Below, one piece after another: positions 9,243 to 17,933 of a stretch of DNA of 64,000 nt. The notes under the pieces are model-generated. The model was not told the DNA's origin. It worked only from the letters and a program-made list of their open reading frames with translations, and did no database searches. A program made the position numbers and the translations under genes. Source of the DNA: Njordibacter sp028825405 (lineage in GTDB: Bacteria; Pseudomonadota; Gammaproteobacteria; Pseudomonadales; Balneatricaceae); NCBI RefSeq assembly GCF_047730065.1, contig NZ_CP159829.1:1674001-1738000 (forward strand), written 5' to 3'. Within the stretch, counting starts at the first letter, position 1, and each line of letters starts with the position of its first letter.

Positions 9243-9581
9243 ATGAAAGATGAAGTGACCACGCAGGTCAATGTGACAAAAATAGTCTCGTTCAATCATG
9301 CGTGGAAATTAGCACGAGATAAATTCGGTCCTAATTCCCCAGTCACAAAAATGTTGCGCCTCCAAAAGTCAATTTTACAGTGTGGACTATTACGGAGTGG
9401 TGACGCCTTTTTAAAACTTGACACTGATGCTGAAGAAGAGGCTTTATTTAGTGTTCAACTAATGAAAAAGGTTGAAATAAATAAAAAGATAAAAACTGAT
9501 GCAGAGCATATTCCTGGACGCACTTTGGATGAACTGCTTTTACCAGCTGAAATAAAATCAATGACCAAAAACCTACAATGA
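9243..9581 (+). CDS. Small unknown protein, first gene of the Zorya-like operon
   Basis: The 112-residue soluble protein is charged and mostly helical and matches no family I recognise. GGGGA sits 5 bases before the ATG. Its stop is 13 bp before zorA, so it is probably co-transcribed and part of the same system. Known Zorya types I (ZorABCD) and II (ZorABE) do not begin with such a gene, as far as I know. It might regulate the motor or act as an adaptor or immunity factor; this is speculation. Confidence 0.6.
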   Translation: MKDEVTTQVNVTKIVSFNHAWKLARDKFGPNSPVTKMLRLQKSILQCGLLRSGDAFLKLDTDAEEEALFSVQLMKKVEINKKIKTDAEHIPGRTLDELLLPAEIKSMTKNLQ

Positions 9582-9594
9582 GAAGAGACATCCT

Positions 9595-11553
9595 ATGGGA
9601 CTAACTATTTTGTTTTGTGCAACTATCGGTGCTATTTTTTATTACGGTCGGTTTAATGAAAATCAACTTTGTAGCAAATATATAGATGATATTGAGAAAC
9701 ACACAAAAGCCATAAGTACAGGATCTAACACTTTACTCAACCTTGCCAACATCAAAGCTAAAAATGGTTTGACAATACTAACTTCATTACCAGAATTCAT
9801 ACAACAGGCCCCACCAGCAAGTAAATTTCGCTATCTTACTACGGTACTCACTTCTGTCGGAGTTTTCGGAACATTTCTGGGTATTGTAATAGGATTAAAG
9901 GATGTTGCGACTAAAACTGCTGGTGACTTAAGTGCCACTTTTGGCGCTGTGACATCTTTACTTGGCGGAATGGAAGTAGCGTTTATTTCATCTATGGCAG
10001 GCATGGCTTGTTCAATCGGATTGCTCTGGTTAATCAATAAAAATGATCGAAAAAAACAGGATGCCTATAAAATTCTAACTGATCTGTTTTTCAAATCTTT
10101 TAGATTGGAAACTATAGGAGATTATCTGAGTAATCTTTCACCAGATGGGCAAAATGAATTATTGGAAAAGCAGTTGGAGATAGCAGAAAAAAGCTCAAAA
10201 GCGTCAGATGCATTACTTGAAATGGGTCAAGCAATGACCAAGTCCGCAGCTAACTTTGACGCAAATAAAATTGGGGAACACATTTCAACTGCCCTTGATA
10301 ATATTTTTCGGACTGAAATGGTGCCAGTTTTTAAGGACATTAGTAAGGAGCTGACCGAGTTACGAGAAATTAAACAAGACAATGGGGAGAAAATAATTGA
10401 AGTAATTAAGACTGAAATTATTATTCCTTTAACTGATGAGATAATAAATACAAACAAGATGGTCGCGCGCTCTGCTGAATCACTCGATCGTCTTAATGAA
10501 GAATTTGGAGGAATAACACTCAAATTAGCTGAAGCAGTATCAACAATACAAACATTCCAACAAGACACTATGCAGCAATTACAAAATTTTGCAGGACAAT
10601 TAAAGGACATTTTATCAAGCTTTCAAGAAGACACAAAGGGAGTTCTTGAAGGTGTTTCACAGTCGATAACGTCAGCTGTTGAACAAAGCATCCAAGGCCT
10701 TACAGAACAAAGAGAACACTTTAAAAGTAACGCAGAAGACGCCGCCAAGACCTTCAGGGACATTAGAACAGAACTCGAAAAAGCTTTAGAAATGCAAGCA
10801 ACAGTTCAAAACAAGTTACTTGAAGATACGACGGCAAGATATACGGCAATTATGGAAAAAAGCCAAGAAGCCTTTGACAGTCAGTCTAACGTTTTAAATG
10901 ATGTTGGTCAGAACGCAGTTAAAGTAATGGACTCTTCACGCGAAAATATGGAAAAAACTCTTGGCAATATCGAAGGTTCTTTATTGGCTACAAAGGATTT
11001 GGTCGAAACTGAACTTGAAACATTCCGTCAAAACTACCAGACAGCCTTACAGCAGTTTTTTACTGAACAAAATAACTTGCTGGAAAAGACACTTGGATCA
11101 CAACGTGATGGCCTTGCCAGTGTTGTACTTGAATGCAAAGAGGTGTTCGTTGAAGAATATAGCCGCAGAAAAGAGTTGGGTGAAGCGCTATCGACCAATT
11201 TAGATGACATAGGGCACATAAATGATGTCATCTCTACATTATTAGCATCGGTAAAATCTATTGATGCGTCTTACATCAATACTATTGAGCAGGCAGCTAA
11301 TGCGATTAATCGACAATCAGCTAGCATGGAAAAACAACTCTTATTGACCCAACAACATATGAAAGACTTTATAGACGAGGTGCCTGAGGCCCTAAATAGT
11401 TATTTTGAGTCGGCAAACAAGAGTCACATCAAGTTCTTTGAGGGCATGGACGATGCAGCAACACAAATCCACCAACGATTATTGCAATCTGCCGAGTACT
11501 TAGTTACTGCTCAAGTAAGCCAAAAAGAACTTCAATTGGATGATGAAATCTAA
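9595..11553 (+). CDS. zorA: ZorA-like MotA/TolQ-family motor protein with long coiled-coil tail
   Basis: The 652-residue protein has an N-terminal membrane segment (about 1-18), then a MotA/TolQ/ExbB core with two segments at about 84-106 (VGVFGTFLGIVIGL) and 121-146 (GMEVAFISSMAGMACSIGLLWL). About 500 residues of helical coiled coil follow, typical of ZorA, whose tail extends into the cytoplasm. In Zorya, ZorA5-ZorB2 forms an ion-driven inner-membrane motor that senses phage infection. The ribosome site GAGAAGAG precedes the ATG. The stop overlaps the zorB ATG (TAATG), so translation is coupled. The tail, not the motor core, is expected to set partner specificity. Confidence 0.82.
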   Translation: MGLTILFCATIGAIFYYGRFNENQLCSKYIDDIEKHTKAISTGSNTLLNLANIKAKNGLTILTSLPEFIQQAPPASKFRYLTTVLTSVGVFGTFLGIVIGLKDVATKTAGDLSATFGAVTSLLGGMEVAFISSMAGMACSIGLLWLINKNDRKKQDAYKILTDLFFKSFRLETIGDYLSNLSPDGQNELLEKQLEIAEKSSKASDALLEMGQAMTKSAANFDANKIGEHISTALDNIFRTEMVPVFKDISKELTELREIKQDNGEKIIEVIKTEIIIPLTDEIINTNKMVARSAESLDRLNEEFGGITLKLAEAVSTIQTFQQDTMQQLQNFAGQLKDILSSFQEDTKGVLEGVSQSITSAVEQSIQGLTEQREHFKSNAEDAAKTFRDIRTELEKALEMQATVQNKLLEDTTARYTAIMEKSQEAFDSQSNVLNDVGQNAVKVMDSSRENMEKTLGNIEGSLLATKDLVETELETFRQNYQTALQQFFTEQNNLLEKTLGSQRDGLASVVLECKEVFVEEYSRRKELGEALSTNLDDIGHINDVISTLLASVKSIDASYINTIEQAANAINRQSASMEKQLLLTQQHMKDFIDEVPEALNSYFESANKSHIKFFEGMDDAATQIHQRLLQSAEYLVTAQVSQKELQLDDEI

Positions 11554-12254
11554 TGCTACCATCTCAACAATCACCAGAGACGCATAATAGTGATGAGTGG
11601 ATATCTGTGGCCGACCTAATGGCTGGATTGCTCATGATGTTTGCACTGCTAGTCATTGCGACATTGGTTCAGTTGAAACAAATAGAAGAGCAGAATAGAA
11701 ACAAACGCGTACTCGTTATTCAAGCATTACAAGAGCAATTCAATGCCAATAAAATTAGTGCACAGATTAACCCAGAAACTGGTGACATCACATTATTAGA
11801 TAGTATTTTGTTTGTCGTTGGTAAATCAAAACTGACCGATGACGGCATCAAATTCCTAAAAGAATTCATTCCTGTTTATGGTAAAACGTTGTTTAAAGAT
11901 TCTCAAATTAGTGATGAAATCACTAGGATCATTATTGAAGGACACACTAGCTCCGAAGGAGGTGTCGCTCACAATATGTCGCTTAGTTTGGCACGGGCAG
12001 AAAGCGTGTATCAATTTATAGAAGGGAATATGTGGAGAACGACACAAGCGACGCCGCCGCTGGGAGACGGTCATACGTGGGTAGAAACATGGGTGGACAC
12101 ATTCCCAGAGCAACCTGAGTTTATGGAAAAAATACAAATCTCTGGTAGAGGAATGTTAGATTCAAATAAAGACATGCCAGCCAAAGAAGATCGTAAAGTT
12201 TTATTTAGAATGCAGTTTAAATCTGATGAAGCCTTCAAGATGTTTTTGGAGTGA
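11553..12254 (+). CDS. zorB: ZorB-like MotB/OmpA-domain stator protein
   Basis: The 233-residue protein has a short N-terminus, one membrane helix at about 19-41 (VADLMAGLLMMFALLVIATL) with Asp21 in the position of the ion-carrying Asp of MotB/ZorB, and an OmpA-like peptidoglycan-binding domain (IIEGHTSSEG, then N-x-x-LS-x-x-RA-x-x-V). It pairs with ZorA to make a peptidoglycan-anchored, ion-driven motor. The start overlaps the zorA stop. Length and domain order match ZorB. Confidence 0.85.
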   Translation: MLPSQQSPETHNSDEWISVADLMAGLLMMFALLVIATLVQLKQIEEQNRNKRVLVIQALQEQFNANKISAQINPETGDITLLDSILFVVGKSKLTDDGIKFLKEFIPVYGKTLFKDSQISDEITRIIIEGHTSSEGGVAHNMSLSLARAESVYQFIEGNMWRTTQATPPLGDGHTWVETWVDTFPEQPEFMEKIQISGRGMLDSNKDMPAKEDRKVLFRMQFKSDEAFKMFLE

Positions 12255-12258
12255 TATT

Positions 12259-13722
12259 GTGATTAAATTTCAACGAGCACCCATCAGAAATGCAAATCAG
12301 TTAGCTAGCCTAGCTAGTAAACTAAACCTTTCAGATGGGGGGGTTTTTTTTGGTGATATCGTAATTCCTAAAATTCCCCCCCGTAACATCACTACAATTT
12401 TGGATTTAATGAATTCAGGACGTGATCGCGAAATATCTACCCTAGAATGGATGACGCTTCTTAATGGCAAAGAACAATGGGATATAGAAAATAGAGACAA
12501 AGAAGTCACAACGAACAATAATATATGGGAGACCTCTGTTAATAATGAAATTCTTCGCACGTTGTTGTTTTGGCGATTTGTTCTATTTTTAGGAGACAAT
12601 AACACCAACTTTCCCTCAGGACTGTCACATCGCTTTAAACAATTTGAAACCAAACTACGCAGGGTAGCGAAGCACAAAACGTTAGTCACAAAAGGGCTTA
12701 TGGCAGAAGACTATAGCCATCTATGTAAATTAATGCTGACGCTGAAGACGGACCTTAGTAATGTGATGAAACAATGTGGTTTGCCCTTTTCTAAGCAGAA
12801 TAACCAACCAGTTATTCGGTCGTTACCAAGCTATTGGTTTAGCAATAAATCCAATTTTGACCCATTGAACCTCTTAGATATTGCACACATATTAGATCAG
12901 GACGATAAAAACTGCCTATATTCTTCAGTTCTAGAGGATATACCGACTGACAAACTAGCCGAAATCCCTTTGCTCGTAGCAGTGCTAAAGAGTGGCTATT
13001 CACCTTATGCAGAAAACAGTCAACACCACAAACTTAGTGATGTTGCAAAGAGCAAACTTCTAGAACTCATCGGCGCCATGTCATTTAATGACTTTAAGAA
13101 GTTGATTGACGTTCTGACTTCTGAACCTGGCAAGTCAGAATTAGGGCTAGAAGATTGGGAGGTTAACCAGTTAAGCAAAAGAATTTCATTTTGGTCCAAC
13201 TACCAACCAAAGATTGTAAGCTTTAAAGCATTTGTTCCAGATGCCACCTATCGTGTGTTTGAAGCGCTCAACATCAACCTCAGTGAACTATCGATTACCA
13301 AACTAAGTCCTGGTGCCAAATGCGAAGTATGTGCATTGGAGTTTAGTGAATATTTTGTCGTAGAATTACTGCGAGGGGCAAACTCAGGTGTTCGGGTGTT
13401 TGAAAAAGATACTATTTTGCCACTACTGTCTCCTAGCAACAATGAACAAGTTAACCTTGAACTATTAGAAAGCCTGCCGTATTTAGCTGAGCATGACCAT
13501 CTTTATTTATGGCAAAATTCTTGTGAAGAAATGCTTAGAACTAAATATAACATAGCACCTGACAAGACTTTGAAAGACTTTCTTATCGATACAAAAACAG
13601 GTAGCGAGAAACCATTCACTAGGAAATATACACAATCAATTGGTTTACCCCCTTTGAGTAAGAACCAGGTTAGTGAGAGGGAAGGTGCGCTGCTAAGAAA
13701 CAGTCATCGACGTCGGAATTGA
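12259..13722 (+). CDS. zorC: EH_Signature-domain protein, ZorC-like
   Basis: I place the start at GTG 12259 because GGAG at 12248-12251 has ideal spacing and because the upstream ATG (12226) would overlap zorB by 29 bases. The product is then 487 residues. The C-terminal third resembles the EH_Signature domain of ZorC: a conserved Glu in VVELLRGANSG (about residue 369) followed about 43 residues later by a His in AEHDHLYLWQ. In Zorya type I, ZorC binds DNA and recruits the ZorD nuclease-helicase. The N-terminal part is helical and unassigned. The symbol is used by family resemblance and position, and sequence identity is probably low. Confidence 0.6.
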   Translation: MIKFQRAPIRNANQLASLASKLNLSDGGVFFGDIVIPKIPPRNITTILDLMNSGRDREISTLEWMTLLNGKEQWDIENRDKEVTTNNNIWETSVNNEILRTLLFWRFVLFLGDNNTNFPSGLSHRFKQFETKLRRVAKHKTLVTKGLMAEDYSHLCKLMLTLKTDLSNVMKQCGLPFSKQNNQPVIRSLPSYWFSNKSNFDPLNLLDIAHILDQDDKNCLYSSVLEDIPTDKLAEIPLLVAVLKSGYSPYAENSQHHKLSDVAKSKLLELIGAMSFNDFKKLIDVLTSEPGKSELGLEDWEVNQLSKRISFWSNYQPKIVSFKAFVPDATYRVFEALNINLSELSITKLSPGAKCEVCALEFSEYFVVELLRGANSGVRVFEKDTILPLLSPSNNEQVNLELLESLPYLAEHDHLYLWQNSCEEMLRTKYNIAPDKTLKDFLIDTKTGSEKPFTRKYTQSIGLPPLSKNQVSEREGALLRNSHRRRN

Positions 13723-13738
13723 AAATAAAGGATTAAAC

Positions 13739-15319
13739 GTGAGTTACAAGGATACAGTATCTAGCATTAAGGCAAAGCTAGCCTCATATCGTGACAAAGC
13801 TACGATGGACAGCGCTAAGGCTTGGCTCAATACAAATCAAGAAAGAGTTGGCAGACTGTTTAGTGATGCCAAACTCAGAGACTTCGTATTTGAACCATTT
13901 AAAGGTGTATTTTCTGCAACGGGAGATAGCCCTGAGTCAAGGATAAAAAACGTTATAACGCTTGTTGCCATAATTAATATGGTACTAGCAGGCTTGCCTG
14001 GAAAGCTAGGTGTAGGTGTATTTGTATCCATTGCTTTTGAAGCATATATGGCATTTGTGATTGCCAAAGAAATTGGTTTAAGAATATATCCTCTTTCCCA
14101 TGTCTGGCAATACTTTGGTGTACTATCTGGTTCATTATTGACTATCGCTTTTGTCTTCAAAATGATACTTGGGCTGGCCTATTCTGCCTTTTCAATAGTA
14201 CCTGGTATTAACCCACTGATATTTGCAGAGTTGTTTACTACCAATTTTGTCGGCGTCATGATTTGGGTTGGATTTAAAGAAGCCCAGAGCCACGGTGGAT
14301 TCAAATTACCAATGCGGGCAATGAAATCTATTTGGGAGCAATCTAAAGAGCTTTATGACTACCAGATTTCTGCAATTGGTGACGCATTATCAATCTCGAA
14401 TATTAAGCGTGTAGGAAATAGATTCTCTGCTTGGGTAAAGGGTGAAATTCCAGTTGATCAAGCAACATTACGAGGTGATTTACTCGTTACTTCGTGCTTA
14501 CTCTATTTGAAGATGGGTCAATTTGAACAGCTTCAAGGTCCTATAGGACAGGAGTTTATAGGTGCTATTAAGGATCGATATCCGGAGCTTGAATACTCAT
14601 CTACCGAAGAAATAGCTGAACATTTCTCTAACTACGATGTAGACCAAATGATGGGCGTCACTAGCCTTATTAAAGGTAAGCTTTTTGAGCGCTTAGTAGC
14701 AAAAGCAGAGAACTCAGATAACGATCCTTGGTATGCAGTCTTGCATGAAGATGAAAGTTATCCGGGATCTGATATTATTTTCACTAACGAGGATACTGGC
14801 GAAGTATTAGAGTACTCAATTAAGGCATCAGCTAATGTCTTTTACCTTGAAGAGTCACTGAGCCGATACCCTGACTTTCCTATTATTACTGTTTCCGACC
14901 ATCAGGATCAATTCGCCGATGACCCCATGTATCAAATGTTTGGAATGTCCATAGATGAACTAAACTCTGTGACGGCAGATAATTTCGACGCACTTTTAAG
15001 CCAACTATCAACCTTAGACGTAGTTCTTAGTACTTCTGGTGGAGCAGTAATAGGAGGAGTCGCTTCATTATGGCCATTTACTTTAGCCTTTCTAAGAAAC
15101 AGAATAACCCAGGATCAGCTTAGCTTGGCGTATCAAAAAGTTCTTGGTGAAACCGGTATTGCCCTGTCAGCTCGAGTTGGGTACGCTATTTTACTTGGTC
15201 CACTCTTTGCATGGTATATGTTGGCAAGAGGTATCAAATCTGGGATCGATATTGCCATACCTGAGTCTTCGCTAGGCAACCCAAAGACATCCTATATTGT
15301 TATCGATTTGCAGCGCTAA
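13739..15319 (+). CDS. Polytopic membrane protein with possible PD-(D/E)XK-like nuclease core
   Basis: The 526-residue protein starts at GTG behind AAAGGA. Hydrophobic segments lie at about 71-84, 91-110, 123-158, 160-179, 430-453 and 475-497. The soluble part between them holds KGKLFE (Glu317), GSDIIF (Asp345) and EYSIKAS (Lys362), an arrangement like a PD-(D/E)XK core with Ser in the usual Glu position of E-x-K. This is inference from spacing only. It is the last gene of the operon, 16 bp after the zorC-like gene, where type I systems carry the SNF2 helicase ZorD and type II carry ZorE. It may be a membrane-bound effector replacing them. Confidence 0.5.
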   Translation: MSYKDTVSSIKAKLASYRDKATMDSAKAWLNTNQERVGRLFSDAKLRDFVFEPFKGVFSATGDSPESRIKNVITLVAIINMVLAGLPGKLGVGVFVSIAFEAYMAFVIAKEIGLRIYPLSHVWQYFGVLSGSLLTIAFVFKMILGLAYSAFSIVPGINPLIFAELFTTNFVGVMIWVGFKEAQSHGGFKLPMRAMKSIWEQSKELYDYQISAIGDALSISNIKRVGNRFSAWVKGEIPVDQATLRGDLLVTSCLLYLKMGQFEQLQGPIGQEFIGAIKDRYPELEYSSTEEIAEHFSNYDVDQMMGVTSLIKGKLFERLVAKAENSDNDPWYAVLHEDESYPGSDIIFTNEDTGEVLEYSIKASANVFYLEESLSRYPDFPIITVSDHQDQFADDPMYQMFGMSIDELNSVTADNFDALLSQLSTLDVVLSTSGGAVIGGVASLWPFTLAFLRNRITQDQLSLAYQKVLGETGIALSARVGYAILLGPLFAWYMLARGIKSGIDIAIPESSLGNPKTSYIVIDLQR

Positions 15320-15644
15320 TGGGTTATTTCAAGCTTTTTTATTTAAGATTGAGCGAAGAGATACTTTGGAGGGGTATTTCTCGAGTCAGCAGATAGTCTG
15401 AACAGTGCTTCCTTAATTCACTGAATCTTCATAGTTAGCCCAGATTTCAAAAGATTGGTCATATGAGCTAAATGATTCTTGGTAGACCTGTAAATTGGAT
15501 AATTGAGAAATGTCTGTACTGAAAATGATTCATTTGAAAATATTAAAAAAGCCTTCCCAACCCGATCATCATCTTTAGGTTGGGAAGACTGAAGTGCTCT
15601 GTCGTTGAGATAATTCAAATCAACTCAACTGGCCACTCTCGTAA
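15320..15644. other. Convergent intergenic region
   Basis: This gap of 325 bp lies between the end of the Zorya-like operon and the end of the iron-type ABC operon. It contains the minus-strand terminator described at 15543-15587. I see no convincing gene. Confidence 0.6.
15543..15587 (-). terminator. Rho-independent terminator of the iron-type ABC operon
   Basis: CTTCCCAACC (15553-15562) pairs perfectly with GGTTGGGAAG (15578-15587). On the minus strand the 10-bp stem is followed by GGCTTTTTTAA. It lies about 60 bp after the stop of the binding-protein gene. Confidence 0.8.
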
Positions 15645-16787
15645 TCAACGTGAATGGATGGTCCATAGATCCTGCCAATATTGTAATCTAGCAAAATCTT
15701 GATCGGTGGTGTCGGAATGAGTCACATGTAATTCGTCAACAAACTTGGCAACACCTGAGCCTTCTTCGGCTGGCATAACGGTGTTGATGTTGGTGGCCAT
15801 TTTACCATCAATTAGCTGTGGACCCATGCCTACGCCACTCATCATATAGTGGACAAAGAGCTTGGCAGCATTAGGGCTATCAGTCCCTGTGGCAATCACA
15901 GCTACTCGGGGCGTCAACTGACCCGCATAGGGTTTCATACCACTACAGATGCCCATGTTATAACCATATTTCACACGAAAGATTGCTGCACTGACGAAAC
16001 CAATATGTGGATCTTTTAGTCCAGGAGAGCCAACAACAGGTCCAACATCGCTGTCTTTACGAGTGACATTTGGATTATTAGCTGCAAAAAGTTTTACCCA
16101 TTCGCTGGTCGCACTGTCTACGTTTGCTGGCAGATTTTTACCAAAGTGATCTAGATAGGCCGCTGCCATCACATCATCATCATGTGTTTCCATTTGGTTG
16201 AACCAGAACATTGTTTCATTTCGCAAAAGCGGATCAGGGATACTGACGCGACCTTTCCATTCTGCATCCGTCAACTGCCAAATGTTGCTGATCGGGCAAG
16301 TTTCGCCATATTTCTCAGTGTTATAAGACCAGACCCAAGGGTTCAAACTGGTGATGGCTGGGCTTTGGTATATTGCAGGTGTTGTATCTTTCAAATCTGA
16401 TGGCATCCAACTAACACCGGAACCTTGAGGTAAGATTTGTGTGGTAATTGAGGGCAGGTTGCTCATGTTGAATACATCATGTTTGACGTTGCCCGCTTCG
16501 TATTCACGTTGCAGTATCAACTCTTGTTCTTGGCCTCCCAGTTTTACGCCAGTAGCTTCGATTCCGTACAGTTCGGAGAAATTTGTCGCCATTACTTTAA
16601 TTTTACCTGTTGCATCCACGACAACAATAGGTGGCTCGTTGCGGGCCGCTTCAATTAAAGCTTCCAACGAATAATTAGCATCCGATATGCCAAGCTCAGT
16701 TGCAAAAACGGGTGCAGTCTGCACGATTCCGACAGCCAAAATTGTGGCTAGCCCCGTTGTTATTTTCCTATTAGTTTTAAAGTTCAT
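15645..16787 (-). CDS. ABC transporter substrate-binding protein, ferric-iron/AfuA type
   Basis: The 380-residue protein has a Sec signal peptide ending near PVFATE. The mature part looks like a type II periplasmic binding protein of the extracellular solute-binding family 1/Fe3+ group (LEALIEAARNEPPIVVVDATGK; FNMSNLPSITTQI). It would capture ligand in the periplasm and deliver it to the fused permease encoded upstream. Iron is the commonest ligand for this architecture, but 2-aminoethylphosphonate, thiamine and polyamine binders share it, so the substrate is not certain. It is the last gene of the operon, 3 bp after the ATPase gene, and is followed by a terminator. Confidence 0.75.
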   Translation of the reverse strand: MNFKTNRKITTGLATILAVGIVQTAPVFATELGISDANYSLEALIEAARNEPPIVVVDATGKIKVMATNFSELYGIEATGVKLGGQEQELILQREYEAGNVKHDVFNMSNLPSITTQILPQGSGVSWMPSDLKDTTPAIYQSPAITSLNPWVWSYNTEKYGETCPISNIWQLTDAEWKGRVSIPDPLLRNETMFWFNQMETHDDDVMAAAYLDHFGKNLPANVDSATSEWVKLFAANNPNVTRKDSDVGPVVGSPGLKDPHIGFVSAAIFRVKYGYNMGICSGMKPYAGQLTPRVAVIATGTDSPNAAKLFVHYMMSGVGMGPQLIDGKMATNINTVMPAEEGSGVAKFVDELHVTHSDTTDQDFARLQYWQDLWTIHSR

Positions 16788-16790
16788 TTC

Positions 16791-17930
16791 TTAATCCTCT
16801 ATTTTTGTTTTGAGATTTTGCTTTGGTTGGGTGGTTTGAATGCGATTTCCGTCCGTGTCAAAGGCGTGGAGATCACAAGTGTGAATTGAAAAAGTGATAT
16901 CGTTTCCAACTGTAAGATCCTCAACAAGACGACTCAGCACAAATATTTGCGTGCCAGAAACATCGAGCTCGATAATCCAGTTACCCCCTGTTGGAACTAG
17001 ATCGACAATTCTTGCTTTGCAGCGGCTTGTGTCTTTAGGGGTTTCTTCGTTGTTGGGATGTAAATTCATAGTTTCAGGGCGGATGCCGACCGAAGCTGCA
17101 TCCACTATTTCGACGTTGAGCTGCATTAAATAAGTTTGAATCCAAGCTTTTAATGTTTTGTTATCAAGTGACTTCATGTCCAACATGTTGATGGGTAAAG
17201 TACCGACAAACTCTGCGACAAACCGGTTGGCGGGTCGGTCATATATTTCTTCGGGCGTACCTACTTGCTGTAATCGACCTTCATTCATCACCGCAATTGT
17301 GGTAGCCAGCGTCATGGCTTCCCATTGATCGTGGGTTACGAAAACAAAAGTCGAACCAAGTTCACTGTGAATTCTTTTTAACTCGGTTCGCATATCAAGG
17401 CGGAGTTTTGCATCGAGGTTGGACAAGGGTTCGTCGAGAAGGATGACCTCGGGACTTACTGCAATCATTCGAGCCAACGCAACTCGCTGTTGCTGGCCAC
17501 CTGAAACTTCTGAAGGATAACGATCTCGATATTGCACGATGCCAAGTTTGGTCAATACGGAATCAATAATCGTTTTACGCTCGGCCGCAGGTACTTTCTT
17601 AATTTTCAGGCCAAATTCGATATTTTCCTCAATCGTCATATGTGGCCAAAGTGCATAGTTTTGAAATACCATTCCAAGATTGCGTTTTTCCGGCGGAACG
17701 AAGATGCCCTGATCAGCTGCGTCAACGATCTGATCACCTATTTGGATTTGACCTGATGTAAGATTTTCCAATCCAGCGATCATGCGCAGTGTGGTAGATT
17801 TCCCGCATCCCGACGGGCCAAGTAAGCAGAGAAATTCGGATTTTGGGATATCCAAGTTCAGGTCTGCAACTGCGCGTGAGTCCGCCCCCGCATAGGTTTT
17901 GTCAACGTTTTTGATGCTTATACGTGACAT
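16791..17930 (-). CDS. ABC transporter ATP-binding protein, FbpC/PotA type
   Basis: The 379-residue ATPase shows Walker A (GPSGCGKSTT), Q-loop (VFQNYALWPHMT), signature (VSGGQQQRVALARM), Walker B (VILLDEPLSNLD) and the switch His (VTHDQWEAM), with a TOBE-like regulatory region from about residue 275. It powers the adjacent fused permease. The gene lies 3 bp downstream of the permease and 3 bp upstream of the binding-protein gene, so all three are one operon. Family members serve iron, polyamine, thiamine or phosphonate uptake. Confidence 0.85.
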   Translation of the reverse strand: MSRISIKNVDKTYAGADSRAVADLNLDIPKSEFLCLLGPSGCGKSTTLRMIAGLENLTSGQIQIGDQIVDAADQGIFVPPEKRNLGMVFQNYALWPHMTIEENIEFGLKIKKVPAAERKTIIDSVLTKLGIVQYRDRYPSEVSGGQQQRVALARMIAVSPEVILLDEPLSNLDAKLRLDMRTELKRIHSELGSTFVFVTHDQWEAMTLATTIAVMNEGRLQQVGTPEEIYDRPANRFVAEFVGTLPINMLDMKSLDNKTLKAWIQTYLMQLNVEIVDAASVGIRPETMNLHPNNEETPKDTSRCKARIVDLVPTGGNWIIELDVSGTQIFVLSRLVEDLTVGNDITFSIHTCDLHAFDTDGNRIQTTQPKQNLKTKIED

Positions 17931-17933
17931 TCT

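Noticed and set aside
15418..15618. 66-codon minus-strand frame
   Set aside because: It spans the inverted repeat and T-run of a clear rho-independent terminator, so it is unlikely to be a gene.
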